NCBI GenBank assembly: GCA_038230515.1
Contig: JBBRND010000004.1
Coordinates: 124,001-188,000 of the forward strand
DNA: 64,000 bases
Reading direction: 5' to 3'
DNA from: JAPLDB01 sp038230515
GTDB lineage: Bacteria > Bacteroidota > Bacteroidia > AKYH767-A > 2013-40CM-41-45
Each line of letters starts with the position of its first letter. Position 1 is the stretch's first letter. Positions 35,986 to 44,706 of the stretch are shown one piece after another. Position numbers and translations under genes: made by a program. The notes under the pieces are model-generated. The model saw only the letters and a list, made by a program, of their open reading frames with translations, was not told where the DNA came from and searched no databases.

Positions 35986-36732
35986 ATGATAAGTGACAAC
36001 CCATGTACTTCATCATCCGTACAAGAAATCATCGTGGACGAGAAAAAACATTTTCGTAATAGCGTTATTCCTCCGCTTATTTTTGTCGGGATCCTCTGGT
36101 TTATTAAATTTTGTGAAGAGTACTTTCATTTCAATTTGGTTTTTCTTGGAATAAGACCTCTCACTACAGAAGGATTGATAGGAATTTTCACAGCGCCATT
36201 CATTCACGCTAATTATGATCACCTTCTTTCAAACACGCTGCCTCTACTCGTAGTGGGCACCGGATTGATTTATTTCTACAAAGAAATTTCCTTTTATGTA
36301 ATTGCAATGATCTGGCTGTTCACTAATTTTTGGGTGTGGCTTGCTGCACGACCAGATTCGCACATTGGAGCCAGCGGATTGATTTATGGTTTCGTGTGCT
36401 TTTTATTTTTCAGCGGCATCATCCGAAGAAATAAAAACCTACTTGCTATCTCCATGCTTGTAACTTTTCTTTATGGGAGCATGGTATGGGGCTTGCTTCC
36501 GGTTAATCAAACAATCTCGTGGGAATCGCATCTGTTCGGAAGCTTAGCAGGAATTTTTGCAGCCATTTATTTCCGAAAAGAAGGTCCGCAGCGAATTGTA
36601 AAAGTATGGGAAGAAGAAAAAGACCCCATCGAACCGGAATACTGGATGACGGAAGAGCAGAAGAAAAAATTCCCTCAGCAATCAACACCTGAAGAACCCA
36701 CAATCAATTATATTTTTAAAGAGAAGGAATAA
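35986..36732 (+). CDS. rhomboid family intramembrane serine protease
   Basis: A 248-residue membrane protease that cuts transmembrane helices. The catalytic Ser is residue 130 in HIGASGLIYG and the His is residue 182 in ESHLFGSLAG, on separate helices as in other rhomboids. An APFIHANYDHLLSNTLPLL segment matches the family HxxxxHLxxN motif. About six helices span residues 24-200. The C-terminal cytoplasmic tail (DPIEPEYWMTEEQKKKFPQQS) is charged. The natural substrate is unknown. It stands alone after array 2. Confidence 0.92.
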   Translation: MISDNPCTSSSVQEIIVDEKKHFRNSVIPPLIFVGILWFIKFCEEYFHFNLVFLGIRPLTTEGLIGIFTAPFIHANYDHLLSNTLPLLVVGTGLIYFYKEISFYVIAMIWLFTNFWVWLAARPDSHIGASGLIYGFVCFLFFSGIIRRNKNLLAISMLVTFLYGSMVWGLLPVNQTISWESHLFGSLAGIFAAIYFRKEGPQRIVKVWEEEKDPIEPEYWMTEEQKKKFPQQSTPEEPTINYIFKEKE

Positions 36733-36746
36733 GGGTTGATTCCGAA

Positions 36747-37523
36747 TCAAATTTCCAATTCCAATCCTATCGGACAATGATCGCTTCCCATTACATCAGG
36801 ATGAATGGTTGCGTTGGAAATTAATTCCCTCATTTCTTTTGATGCCATGTAGTAGTCAATTCTCCAGCCAACATTACGTTCGCGCGCCCTGGTTATTTGA
36901 TCCCAGTAAGTATATTGACTCGGTTCCTTGTTGTATTCGCGGAAGGCGTCAATATAATCCATCTCAATAATTTTGTCTAACCATGCGCGTTCTTCAGGAA
37001 GAAACCCTGATGTACGAACATTTTCTTTCGGCCGTGCAAGATCAATTTCTTTATGAGCCGTATTGTAATCGCCACAGATCACAATGTTTTTTTGTCGCTT
37101 GCGTAACCCTTCAGTGCGTTTAAAAAGTTCTCCATAAAAATCTAATTTGTATTTCACTCGTTCAGGCCCTCTGCCTCCATTTGGAAAATACACATTGAAG
37201 AGAATGAATTTTTCAAACTCCATTTCAAGCACTCGCCCTTCATTGTCGAACTGCGGATTATTAAACCCCGCATTGATCCGAAGTGGTTTATGCTTAGTCC
37301 AGATACCTACACCCGAGTAACCTTTCTTCTCGGCTGAGAAAAAATAACTTTTATAATCCTTAAAGTTTTTTACCTCATCATCGAGTTGATCGGGTTGTGC
37401 TTTGGTTTCCTGTACACACAATAAGTCAGGTAATTCTTTTGCAAACCACTCAGGAAAACCCTTTTTCCAGATGGCACGGATGCCGTTTACATTCCAGCAG
37501 AGGATTCGGAAATTGTTAGCCAT
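36747..37523 (-). CDS. xth: exodeoxyribonuclease III / AP endonuclease
   Basis: Base-excision repair enzyme of 258 residues, cutting at abasic sites and degrading 3' ends. Family residues: LCWNVNGIRA near the start, LCVQETKAQ (catalytic Glu), GYSGVGIW, ICGDYNTAHKEIDL (Asp and Asn), and the final GSDHCPIGLEL (Asp-His). Length is normal. It converges with the rhomboid gene 14 bp away. A TATCTTTG -7 box lies on its strand at 37540-37547. Confidence 0.96.
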   Translation of the reverse strand: MANNFRILCWNVNGIRAIWKKGFPEWFAKELPDLLCVQETKAQPDQLDDEVKNFKDYKSYFFSAEKKGYSGVGIWTKHKPLRINAGFNNPQFDNEGRVLEMEFEKFILFNVYFPNGGRGPERVKYKLDFYGELFKRTEGLRKRQKNIVICGDYNTAHKEIDLARPKENVRTSGFLPEERAWLDKIIEMDYIDAFREYNKEPSQYTYWDQITRARERNVGWRIDYYMASKEMRELISNATIHPDVMGSDHCPIGLELEI

Positions 37524-37539
37524 AAAAAATATTTTGCGT

Positions 37540-37547
37540 CAAAGATA
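37540..37547 (-). promoter_or_regulatory. promoter -7 box of exonuclease III gene
   Basis: TATCTTTG on the minus strand, 17 bases before the ATG. The -33 region at the correct spacing is only T-rich. Confidence 0.45.
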
Positions 37548-37741
37548 ATTTTGATCGTTGAAAAAGCGAAGAAAGAATTTGTAAATAAAAAAAATCAATA
37601 CAACACATTAAAAAACTGCGTTTCTCCTCTCGAAATCTCTTAAAAATTATTTTCACTTTTTTCCAAAAATTCAGGGAAAACCCTTAGGGTAGGAAGTTTT
37701 ATCGTCAGAGATTTGCATCGATCGTTCTTTAAATTCTATTC

Positions 37742-37847
37742 CCCGTTAAGTCTGTTCGCTCTTTTCAATAACCAATTTTTTTTCTCGGATGATTTCGCAG
37801 GTCATCTCCGGTTAATGTAAATTCCCAGCGAACGGGCTTTTCTTTTT
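37742..37847 (+). ncRNA. candidate structured RNA or leader before the DUF3467 gene
   Basis: Within the 375-bp gap at 37524-37898. An outer stem pairs GTTCGCT (37754-37760) with AGCGAAC (37827-37833) and can extend through CCC/GGG around a bulge. Inside, CGGATGA and TCATC-T-CCG form a second hairpin. CTTTTCTTTTT follows, as in a terminator. It resembles a small stable RNA with a central bubble, but I cannot match it to a known class and it is short for 6S RNA. It could instead be an attenuating leader for the gene at 37899. Confidence 0.35.
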
Positions 37848-37898
37848 CAGTCGAATAAATAATTTTTTCCGATCTTCACCACTTCTTAAAATAAAACA

Positions 37899-38213
37899 AT
37901 GGAACAGAATCAAAACCCAAACAACCAACTGAATATCGAACTTTCAGAAGAAGTAGCTGAAGGAATTTATTCAAACCTTGCAATCATTACGCACAGCAAT
38001 TCCGAATTTGTACTGGATTTTGTAAAAGTGATGCCGGGCGTGCCGAAAGCAAAAGTAAAAGCAAGAATTCTTCTCACACCTCAGCACGCTAAGCGGCTGT
38101 TTGCTGCGCTCCAAGATAATATTTCGAAGTACGAACAGGTGCATGGGCCCATCAAGCAAACAGAAGGTTTTGGAATACCAATGAACTTTGGCGGACCAAC
38201 AGCACAAGCGTGA
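37899..38213 (+). CDS. DUF3467 family protein
   Basis: A 104-residue soluble protein of the DUF3467 family. The core is ELSEEVAEGIYSNLAIITHSNSEFVLDFVKVMPGVPKAKVKARILLTPQHAKRLFAALQDNI, then a short IPMNFGG tail. Function is not established; the conserved pattern suggests a small dimeric beta-alpha fold. A strong terminator follows 29 bp after the stop. Confidence 0.9.
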   Translation: MEQNQNPNNQLNIELSEEVAEGIYSNLAIITHSNSEFVLDFVKVMPGVPKAKVKARILLTPQHAKRLFAALQDNISKYEQVHGPIKQTEGFGIPMNFGGPTAQA

Positions 38214-38241
38214 ATTAGTTGAGCATTTTACCTTGGAAAAT

Positions 38242-38274
38242 AAAAAAAGCCATCAGCAAAGCGATGACTTTTTT
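38242..38274 (+). terminator. terminator after the DUF3467 gene
   Basis: AAAAAAG and CTTTTTT arms with inner CATC/GATG around AGCAAAGC, with the T run at the 3' side. Confidence 0.65.
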
Positions 38275-38280
38275 AGATTG

Positions 38281-38371
38281 GGATCTTACGGGATCCTGAT
38301 TTTGAAGAAACAATCTTACGGGATTGCTTTTTATTGTTCTCCCCTACAATTGAAAGAGACCTTACGGGATC
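38281..38371. repeat. three mini-hairpins with a shared TTACGG loop
   Basis: GGATC-TTACGG-GATCC (38281-38296 including one extra G) and CAATC-TTACGG-GATTG (38311-38326) have fully compensated 5-bp stems and the same loop. A third, imperfect copy ACC-TTACGG-GAT lies at 38358-38371. They sit between the DUF3467 gene and the tssD stop. Confidence 0.7.
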
Positions 38372-38398
38372 AACTTCCTTGAAGAGGTGTTTTGCAGA

Positions 38399-38797
38399 TT
38401 ACGTGTTAGCAGGCCAAGGATTCTCGTGCTCTGCAGTACCCATCTTGATCTTCTTTGCAGAGATCACGAAGTGAGTAGTCATCGGGTTGCTGCCAACGGT
38501 GTCAATGCTCTCGCTGAACTGGATGATGTAAGCTTCTTCAAACTCAAGAGTTTTCAGAGCGGCTGCATCACTACGTTTGTAGAAAGTAATTTTTCCGTTT
38601 TTCACCTTGTGCGGATCAGCCATCCATTCAAGAACGCTGTTGTCTTCGGTAGCTTCAACTTCACATTGAATAGTACCACCATAAAGAACAGAAGAAGGGC
38701 GACCTGATGCATCAGTATCTCTGCGAAGAGCGTAGTCGCAATGGAGGAGGTTAATTTCGTCTCCGCCATCAATGCTAAGGGTTGATTTGAATGCCAT
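38399..38797 (-). CDS. tssD: type VI secretion tube protein TssD (Hcp), orphan
   Basis: A 132-residue protein of the Bacteroidetes TssD family, whose hexameric rings stack into the inner tube of the type VI apparatus. Signature sequence: MAFKSTLSIDGGDEINLLHCDYALRRDTDASGRPSSVLYGGTI, WMADPHKVKNGKITFYKRSDAAALKTLEFEEAYI and SNPMTTHFVISAKKIKMGTAEHENPW. No other T6SS component is in the window. It may serve a distant locus or be a stand-alone paralogue; orphan tssD genes are common in this phylum. Confidence 0.93.
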   Translation of the reverse strand: MAFKSTLSIDGGDEINLLHCDYALRRDTDASGRPSSVLYGGTIQCEVEATEDNSVLEWMADPHKVKNGKITFYKRSDAAALKTLEFEEAYIIQFSESIDTVGSNPMTTHFVISAKKIKMGTAEHENPWPANT

Positions 38798-39015
38798 TTT
38801 TTTTTTGGTTTTTTAAAGATTAAATTATTTGTTTGATTTATGATGCAAATAAACAGCAAATGCGAAGTGTTGTAAATGACAAATGAGCAATTGGTAACGC
38901 TGGAAGGATAATTAGCAGCAGGGGAATGTAGTTTGTAAAATTATTTGCAGTTCAGATTCTGCCTTCCGCTTTATCACTTCCCCTAATGGGAGGCATTGCA
39001 CGCCTTTTACTTTCT

Positions 39016-39023
39016 TACTTTTG
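39016..39023 (+). promoter_or_regulatory. recG promoter -7 box, deciding the start
   Basis: TACTTTTG followed by TTCGCAC, a good -7 match. Transcription would begin around 39028, downstream of the alternative ATG at 38996, so the ATG at 39038 is the likely start. Confidence 0.55.
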
Positions 39024-39037
39024 TTCGCACTTCTTCC

Positions 39038-41143
39038 ATGTTACATTCCGATTTTTTTTCTTCTCCTATTGAATACCTAAAAGGCGTAGGTCCGCAACGC
39101 GCAGATTTGCTGAAGAAGGAAAGCAGCATTTTTACTTTCGGAGATCTGCTCTCTTACTTTCCGTTCCGGTATGTGGACCGCACAAAATTTTACAAGATAA
39201 AAGAAGTGCAGAGCGATTTGCCTTATGTGCAGATAAAAGGAAAACTCGTAAGCATTGCAACAATGGGAGAAAAGCGGAAGAAGCGTTTGGTAGGAAAACT
39301 TCAGGATGAAACAGGTGCGATCGAACTTGTATGGTTTGTTGGATTGCGATGGGTTGCAGAATCTCTTCAACTCAACAAAGAATACATCGTGTTCGGGCGC
39401 ATCAACGAATACAAGGGTCACTTCAATATTCCGCACCCCGAGATGGAACCTGCTGCAGAAGCAGACAACCAACCTGTATCTGCCTTACAGCCGGTTTACA
39501 ATACATCGGATAAATTAAAATCGAGAGGTCTTGACAGCCGCGGCATTCTCCGACTTCAGAAAACTTTGCAGCAGCAACTTCCGCAAATTCCCGAATTGCT
39601 TCCTCAAACTATTACGGAAAGTTTGCGTCTGCTAAGCCGCCAGGAAGCATATATCAACATTCATTTTCCGGAGAGTGAAGAGAAATTAAAAAAGGCAACC
39701 TTCCGGCTGAAGTTCGAAGAGTTCTTTTTTCTTCAGTTGAAACTTTTAATCAACAAAGTAATCCGAACAGAAAAAATTTCAGGAATGAAATTTGAAAAGG
39801 TGGGAGAATTTTTCAATCAGTTTTACAAAGAGAAACTTCCGTTCCCACTGACCGAAGCTCAGAAGCGGGTGATAAGGGAGATACGAACGGACTGCGGTTC
39901 GGGCAGGCAGATGAACCGCTTGCTCCAAGGCGATGTAGGCAGCGGAAAAACAATTGTTGCTTTGCTTAGCATGTTGATCGCTATTGACAATGGCTACCAG
40001 GCATGCCTGATGGCACCTACAGAAATTCTTGCCGCGCAACACACAGAAACAATTTCTGAGCTGGTTAAGGGAATAAATGTGACTGTTGCGCTACTCACAG
40101 GATCAACAAAAGCAAAACCGCGCAAGCATTTATTAGAAGAACTTGAAAACGGAAACATCAATATCCTGATTGGCACTCATGCTCTCATAGAAGAAAAAGT
40201 GCAATTCAAAAAGCAGGGATTGGTTGTTATTGATGAACAACACCGCTTTGGAGTCGAGCAGCGTGCTAGACTATGGACAAAAGATGCTTCTTTCCCCCAC
40301 GTTCTGGTAATGACTGCCACTCCCATTCCTCGCACACTTGCCATGACATTGTATGGCGATCTTGATGTTTCTGCAATTGATGAAATGCCACCGGGCAGAA
40401 AACTGATTCAGACAGTTCATCGTAAGGACACGCACCGCCTTGCCGTGTGGGGATTTCTGAAAAAACAAATTGCTGAAGGCAGACAGATTTACATTGTGTA
40501 TCCGCTCATAGAAGAATCAGCAAAGCTTGATTTGAAAAATCTGGAGGACGGATTCCAAGCCATCTGCCATGATTTTCCGATGCCTCAATATCAGGTAAGT
40601 ATTCTGCATGGAAGAATGAAAGCGAAAGACAAAGAATACGAAATGCAGCGCTTCGTGAAAGGACAAACAAACATGATGGTTGCAACAACGGTGATTGAAG
40701 TAGGTGTAAACGTTCCGAATGCAAGTGTGATGGTGATTGAAAGTGCAGAACGGTTCGGCTTGTCGCAACTGCATCAGCTAAGAGGAAGAGTTGGCAGAGG
40801 CGCTTCGCAATCGTTTTGCATTTTGATGACGAAAGATAACCTCGGTACGGATTCTTACCAACGGATTAAAACAATGTGCGAAACAAATGACGGTTTCAAA
40901 ATTGCCGAAGTGGATTTGCAGCTTCGTGGGGCGGGTAACATTGAAGGTACGCAACAAAGCGGAAGTGTTGAACTGAAAATCGGAAACCTTGCCACCGATG
41001 GAACCATTCTGCAAACCGCGCGCGATGCGGCTCTCAAAATTTTAGAAAGCGATCCGCATCTTCAAAAGCAGGAAAACCTTATGGTGAACAAAAAACTTTC
41101 TGGCATCATGAAAGGAGAATTTCAATGGGGAAGAGTTGGATAG
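39038..41143 (+). CDS. recG: ATP-dependent DNA helicase RecG
   Basis: Branch-migrating helicase that regresses stalled replication forks and processes recombination intermediates. From this start it is 701 residues. The wedge/OB domain is N-terminal (SPIEYLKGVGPQRADLLKKE, GKLVSIATMGEKRKKRLVGKLQDETGAIELVWF). The helicase core has Walker A GDVGSGKT, DEQHRFG and MTATPIPRTLAMTLYG. The C-terminal part has LHGRMKAKDKE and QLRGRVGRG, and the end is typical. The frame extends to 38996, but the promoter position and the normal SPIEYLKGVG opening favour 39038. It stands alone. Confidence 0.96.
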   Translation: MLHSDFFSSPIEYLKGVGPQRADLLKKESSIFTFGDLLSYFPFRYVDRTKFYKIKEVQSDLPYVQIKGKLVSIATMGEKRKKRLVGKLQDETGAIELVWFVGLRWVAESLQLNKEYIVFGRINEYKGHFNIPHPEMEPAAEADNQPVSALQPVYNTSDKLKSRGLDSRGILRLQKTLQQQLPQIPELLPQTITESLRLLSRQEAYINIHFPESEEKLKKATFRLKFEEFFFLQLKLLINKVIRTEKISGMKFEKVGEFFNQFYKEKLPFPLTEAQKRVIREIRTDCGSGRQMNRLLQGDVGSGKTIVALLSMLIAIDNGYQACLMAPTEILAAQHTETISELVKGINVTVALLTGSTKAKPRKHLLEELENGNINILIGTHALIEEKVQFKKQGLVVIDEQHRFGVEQRARLWTKDASFPHVLVMTATPIPRTLAMTLYGDLDVSAIDEMPPGRKLIQTVHRKDTHRLAVWGFLKKQIAEGRQIYIVYPLIEESAKLDLKNLEDGFQAICHDFPMPQYQVSILHGRMKAKDKEYEMQRFVKGQTNMMVATTVIEVGVNVPNASVMVIESAERFGLSQLHQLRGRVGRGASQSFCILMTKDNLGTDSYQRIKTMCETNDGFKIAEVDLQLRGAGNIEGTQQSGSVELKIGNLATDGTILQTARDAALKILESDPHLQKQENLMVNKKLSGIMKGEFQWGRVG

Positions 41144-41262
41144 GCATGAATATTAAAGGACATTATTTCAAAAAAGGTTAAAAAAAATCTTTTTAATTTT
41201 GCTTAACAATATCCGCTGATCATCGTTAAAATGAGCAATCACATTATCAAAAACAATTAAAA

Positions 41263-41862
41263 ATGAAAAAGGCAATTCTAAAAAATCTCTCTTTCCTAGT
41301 GTTACTTGCAGCGCTTGGTATTTCAACAACGAGCAAAGGAAACGATCCTGCGTTTGACAAGGGCTCTAATACGATTGGTATTTCCATTGGCTTAGGCAGA
41401 CCTTACGATTATGATTTTCTTGCACCTGCTTTCGCAGTTAGTTTCGACCATGGTTTTTTTGGCCATGTTGGTCCTGGTACAATTGGTATTGGGGGAATTG
41501 TTGGTTTGAAAATGAGCTATGATAGATTAGGGGAATTTGATCGCAGTTTGACAAGCATTATTATTTGTGCAAGAGGCGCTTATCATCTTACGATTCTAAA
41601 AGATAAAAATAATAAGTTTGATCCTTACGCTGGAATTTGCTTGGGTTTAAGAATAAATCATTATTCTGACCCTTACTATGATAACTATTATGGTGCCCAT
41701 CACTCTTATCCTTATTCAAATTCTCACCATGGTGCTGATCCGATTATTGGCCCTTTTGTTGGAGCGAAGTATAATTTTACACCTTACTTCGGAGCATTTG
41801 TAGAAGTGGCATATGATTTTTCTAATTTGAGAGGAGGTCTCAATTTCAACTTCGGGAAATAA
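41263..41862 (+). CDS. outer-membrane beta-barrel-like protein
   Basis: A 199-residue protein with signal peptide MKKAILKNLSFLVLLAALGISTTSKG. The mature part consists of alternating amphipathic strands, with AVSFDHGFFGHVGPGTIGIGGIVGLKMSYD, IIICARGAYHLTIL and PYFGAFVEVAYDFSNLRGGLNFNFGK. The Phe-Gly-Lys end is typical of the last strand of small barrels. A His/Tyr/Asn/Ser-rich loop (YYDNYYGAHHSYPYSNSHHG) lies near residues 143-165. No specific family. TAATTTTG at 41194-41201 may be its -7 box, and a strong terminator follows. Confidence 0.72.
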   Translation: MKKAILKNLSFLVLLAALGISTTSKGNDPAFDKGSNTIGISIGLGRPYDYDFLAPAFAVSFDHGFFGHVGPGTIGIGGIVGLKMSYDRLGEFDRSLTSIIICARGAYHLTILKDKNNKFDPYAGICLGLRINHYSDPYYDNYYGAHHSYPYSNSHHGADPIIGPFVGAKYNFTPYFGAFVEVAYDFSNLRGGLNFNFGK

Positions 41863-41886
41863 AAATCAGAAGAAAAACTATTCAAT

Positions 41887-41916
41887 AAAACCCCCGGCAA
41901 GTTGTTGGGGGTTTTT
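41887..41916 (+). terminator. terminator after the beta-barrel gene
   Basis: AAAACCCCC and GGGGGTTTTT form a 9-bp stem around a loop of about 12 bases, 25 bases after the stop codon. Confidence 0.85.
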
Positions 41917-42006
41917 AATGCAGAATGAAAAGTCGGATTTTTTGCTAAACTGAAAAGTTGAATTGCCTTGCTAAAACCTGATAGAACTAGCCAGAGAATT
42001 TTAGTG

Positions 42007-42906
42007 CTACTTCTTCGCCATTGCTTCGCTCTTCACCACTTCAATCTCATATATCAACGTGGAAAAAGGCGGGATGAAATACGTGAATGTATTTGGTTTT
42101 TTTATCCCTTCACTTCCGTAAGCAAGCGAAGATGGAATAATGAGTGTTGCTTTATCTCCCTCGTGAAGTTTTTGAATAGCCCAATCCCATGTCTTCATCA
42201 CTTCCTTGCGACCGGCAGTAAATGAGTAGGGCTTCGGAGATTTTACATTGCTGTCGAACACGGCACCGTTTAAAAAATACCCGGAATAAATTACCGAAAC
42301 CCTTGTGCCGGCTGTTATGAGTTTTCCTTTTCCGGCAGTGGTTATGTTGAGGTAATATCCTTCCGGCTGTTTTTCAGCAGGGATATTTTTTTCTTTCATG
42401 TATTCTTCGAGCGCCTTTTTTTCTGCCTGTTCCTGTTTACTTTCATTCATGGCAATTTCCATTTCAGCTTCCCGGGAGGATTGCACGCGTTCGAGCGAAA
42501 CATCAAACTTTAACACGCTACCTTTCTCAGGACGGTTTTTAAGAGGGTCGTTCGCTTCCTTGCTGATTACTTTTTCGAACATGGAGTCCGCGGAAATAAA
42601 AAATGTGGCGCTGTCGCCTTCGCCAATACAGGCAATTCCTTCTTCGAAGCTGCCGATAAATTTTGGAGCCGGCAATGCAAAGCGCAATGGCTTACCGAAC
42701 TTGCGAGAATCGAAAAGCACAGAGTTTTTATTGTCACTGTAAACCATATTTACCGTTACCCAATCGCCTGTGTTCGGTTTTTTGCCGTTAGCTTCACGAT
42801 AGACACGGTATTTCATTCCCGATTTTGTTTTCAACTCTTTTCCTTTTTGGCAAGAAAAGAAAACGAAAACAAATGCAGAGAGAAAAATGATACTGAAGTA
42901 TTTCAT
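42007..42906 (-). CDS. FKBP-type peptidyl-prolyl isomerase lipoprotein, two domains
   Basis: A 299-residue exported prolyl isomerase. MKYFSIIFLSAFVFVFFSC is a lipoprotein signal with Cys19. Two FKBP domains follow: one about 45-150 (NTGDWVTVNMVYSDN..FDSRKFGKPLRF..SFEEGIACIGEGDSATFFI), then a Glu/Lys-rich helix (MEIAMNESKQEQAEKKALEEYMKEK), then the second about 190-290 (GTRVSVIYSGYFLNGAVFDSNV, KLHEGDKATLIIPSSLAYG). The second looks catalytically better conserved. It folds envelope proteins in the periplasm. It is 3 bp after a second FKBP gene. Confidence 0.92.
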   Translation of the reverse strand: MKYFSIIFLSAFVFVFFSCQKGKELKTKSGMKYRVYREANGKKPNTGDWVTVNMVYSDNKNSVLFDSRKFGKPLRFALPAPKFIGSFEEGIACIGEGDSATFFISADSMFEKVISKEANDPLKNRPEKGSVLKFDVSLERVQSSREAEMEIAMNESKQEQAEKKALEEYMKEKNIPAEKQPEGYYLNITTAGKGKLITAGTRVSVIYSGYFLNGAVFDSNVKSPKPYSFTAGRKEVMKTWDWAIQKLHEGDKATLIIPSSLAYGSEGIKKPNTFTYFIPPFSTLIYEIEVVKSEAMAKK

Positions 42907-42909
42907 TTT

Positions 42910-43440
42910 TTATTTTGTTGGTATTTCTGTTTTCAGGAGATGCACATCGTAGTACAACGGAACGCCTGCAGGAATTTTTGTTTCGTCACTGGTGATGCCA
43001 TGCGTGAGGTGAGAGGGAATTACAAACCGTGCGTGCGCGCCCTCAGTCATAAGCATCAAACCCTCTTCAAGCCCTAACGTTTGTGCTCCGGTGCCGGGAA
43101 CAAATTTTTCAGGACGCTGTTCGTCTGCATCGTAAATTAATTTCGCATCGAGAAGAAAAACTTTGTAGGAAATAGTGAGGATGCATTTTGAAACCGGCTG
43201 CTTCCCGTTTCCCTGCCCGTAAACTTCATAGCGCAAGCCGGTGCCTGTCATCTGCATTTTCCATTCGTGCCTTGCAATGAATTCCTGAATTTCTTTCGCT
43301 TCGTCATGAACAAGAATTTTATTTGCATTCACCAAATGCTCTTGCAGCTCGGCATCCGATTTTTTTTCTTCAGGGTAATGGCGCTGGCAACCGTATTCAA
43401 CAAAAAGAAGAAGGCAGGAGAAAATAAAAAAATTTTTCAT
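42910..43440 (-). CDS. FKBP-type prolyl isomerase lipoprotein, GldI-like
   Basis: A 176-residue protein with signal MKNFFIFSCLLLFVEYGCQR (Cys near residue 18). A helical linker (NKILVHDEAKEIQEFIARHEWKMQMTGTGLRYEVY) is followed by one FKBP domain containing LGLEEGLMLMTEGAHARFVIPSHLTHG. The arrangement is like GldI of gliding Bacteroidetes, but several active-site aromatic residues are not obvious, and no other gliding gene is here. It is co-transcribed with the NrnA-type gene (6 bp) and the next FKBP gene (3 bp). Confidence 0.82.
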   Translation of the reverse strand: MKNFFIFSCLLLFVEYGCQRHYPEEKKSDAELQEHLVNANKILVHDEAKEIQEFIARHEWKMQMTGTGLRYEVYGQGNGKQPVSKCILTISYKVFLLDAKLIYDADEQRPEKFVPGTGAQTLGLEEGLMLMTEGAHARFVIPSHLTHGITSDETKIPAGVPLYYDVHLLKTEIPTK

Positions 43441-43446
43441 CTCTTG

Positions 43447-44469
43447 CTACACCAGTTGCGCTTTATACTCCGGCAATAGTTGAATAAACTTCTGAATGGT
43501 TTCTTCCAACGTAAGATTTGATTTTCCACCTGCTGCATTCTTGTGCCCTCCACCTTCAAAATGTTTTTGAGAAAGTTGGTTGGCAGGGAAATCGTCCTTA
43601 GAGCGGAAAGAAATTTTTATCAACCCATCGCGATCAGAGAAAAATGCAGCGAGTTTCACGTTGTTAATGCTGAGTGCATAATTCACGATGCCTTCTGTAT
43701 CTCCCGTTTCAAAATGATACTTGTTTAATTCTTCCTCGCTGAGAGAAATGTAGGCAGTGTTAAATTCGCGGAGCACAACCAACTTATCATTCAGGCAATG
43801 CCCAAGCAAACGCAAGCGGTCTTCTGTGTTTGTATCATACACCAACTCATGAATTTTGTAATTCACTGCTCCGGCTTCCATTAGTTTGGCAACAGTGCGG
43901 TGCGTGTCGGCTTTCATGCTTGCAAAGCGGAACGATGCGGTGTCCGTCATGATGCCGGTGTACAAACACTCGGCAACATTTTTATTCAGCAGCGGACGAT
44001 CGTCCATGGCAATCATAAATTCGTAAATCAATTCTGATGTTGCGCATGAATCAGGAAATGAATACGAATGATCAAAAGAATTTTCCGGATTGAGATGATG
44101 ATCTATCAAAACTTTTACAGCTTTTGATTCACGAACGCTCTTCTCCATTTTCTCAACGCGCCTCATGTCATTAAAGTCAAGACAAAAAATTAGTTCTGCT
44201 TCGCTGATGAGCTGATCCGATTTTGCAACTGCCGCTTCGTAATTGATGACAACATCATTGCCCTGCATCCATTTCAGAAACGCAGGATAATCACTCGGCA
44301 CAATTACATTCACATCATGATTTTTCTGAATTAAATAATTGTAAAGCCCTAGCGAAGAACCAATGGCATCGCCATCAGGACGGTGATGTGTGGTAATCAC
44401 AATCTTTTTCTTTTCACGCAAAAGAATTTTTATGGGAGCAATGAGCTTGACTTGAAAACGTGGATCCAT
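43447..44469 (-). CDS. DHH-family phosphoesterase, NrnA-like
   Basis: A 340-residue bifunctional-type nanoRNase / 3'-phosphoadenosine 5'-phosphate phosphatase. DHH domain motifs: VITTHHRPDGDAIGSSLGLYNYL, IFCLDFNDMRR and VLIDHHLNP. The C-terminal DHHA1 domain carries the substrate-binding GGGHKNAAGG near residue 305. It degrades very short RNAs and recycles pAp in many bacteria lacking Orn. First gene of a three-gene unit with two FKBP lipoprotein genes. Confidence 0.93.
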   Translation of the reverse strand: MDPRFQVKLIAPIKILLREKKKIVITTHHRPDGDAIGSSLGLYNYLIQKNHDVNVIVPSDYPAFLKWMQGNDVVINYEAAVAKSDQLISEAELIFCLDFNDMRRVEKMEKSVRESKAVKVLIDHHLNPENSFDHSYSFPDSCATSELIYEFMIAMDDRPLLNKNVAECLYTGIMTDTASFRFASMKADTHRTVAKLMEAGAVNYKIHELVYDTNTEDRLRLLGHCLNDKLVVLREFNTAYISLSEEELNKYHFETGDTEGIVNYALSINNVKLAAFFSDRDGLIKISFRSKDDFPANQLSQKHFEGGGHKNAAGGKSNLTLEETIQKFIQLLPEYKAQLV

Positions 44470-44577
44470 TGGGGCGTAAAAGTAACTGAATTCTTATTCT
44501 GGAAAAGAGATTTGGGTGATTAGGAAATGAATCAGTTTGAACAAAAATAATTGGTCATCTACGAATACGAACAGGAT

Positions 44578-44596
44578 CGAATATACGAATGAATGC
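44578..44596. repeat. dispersed CGAATATACGAAT element, copy 1
   Basis: CGAATATACGAATGAATGC differs by one base from the sequence at 50499-50517 before recF. It sits in the 237-bp gap between the NrnA-like gene and ndk. Confidence 0.6.
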
Positions 44597-44706
44597 AGAT
44601 TCATAAATTAATAAAGATTCGTTGATGAAACAGCTAAAACCAAACCGAGTCACAACCAATTAACTTAATCAACTAAATTACTACTTTCGCCACCCGAAAT
44701 AAAATT

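Noticed and set aside
37742..37847. 6S RNA or 4.5S RNA
   Set aside because: Too short for 6S and lacking the conserved SRP loop sequences; kept only as an unclassified candidate.
38399..38797. A type VI secretion locus
   Set aside because: Only the tube protein is present; neighbours are recG, a DUF3467 gene and exonuclease III.
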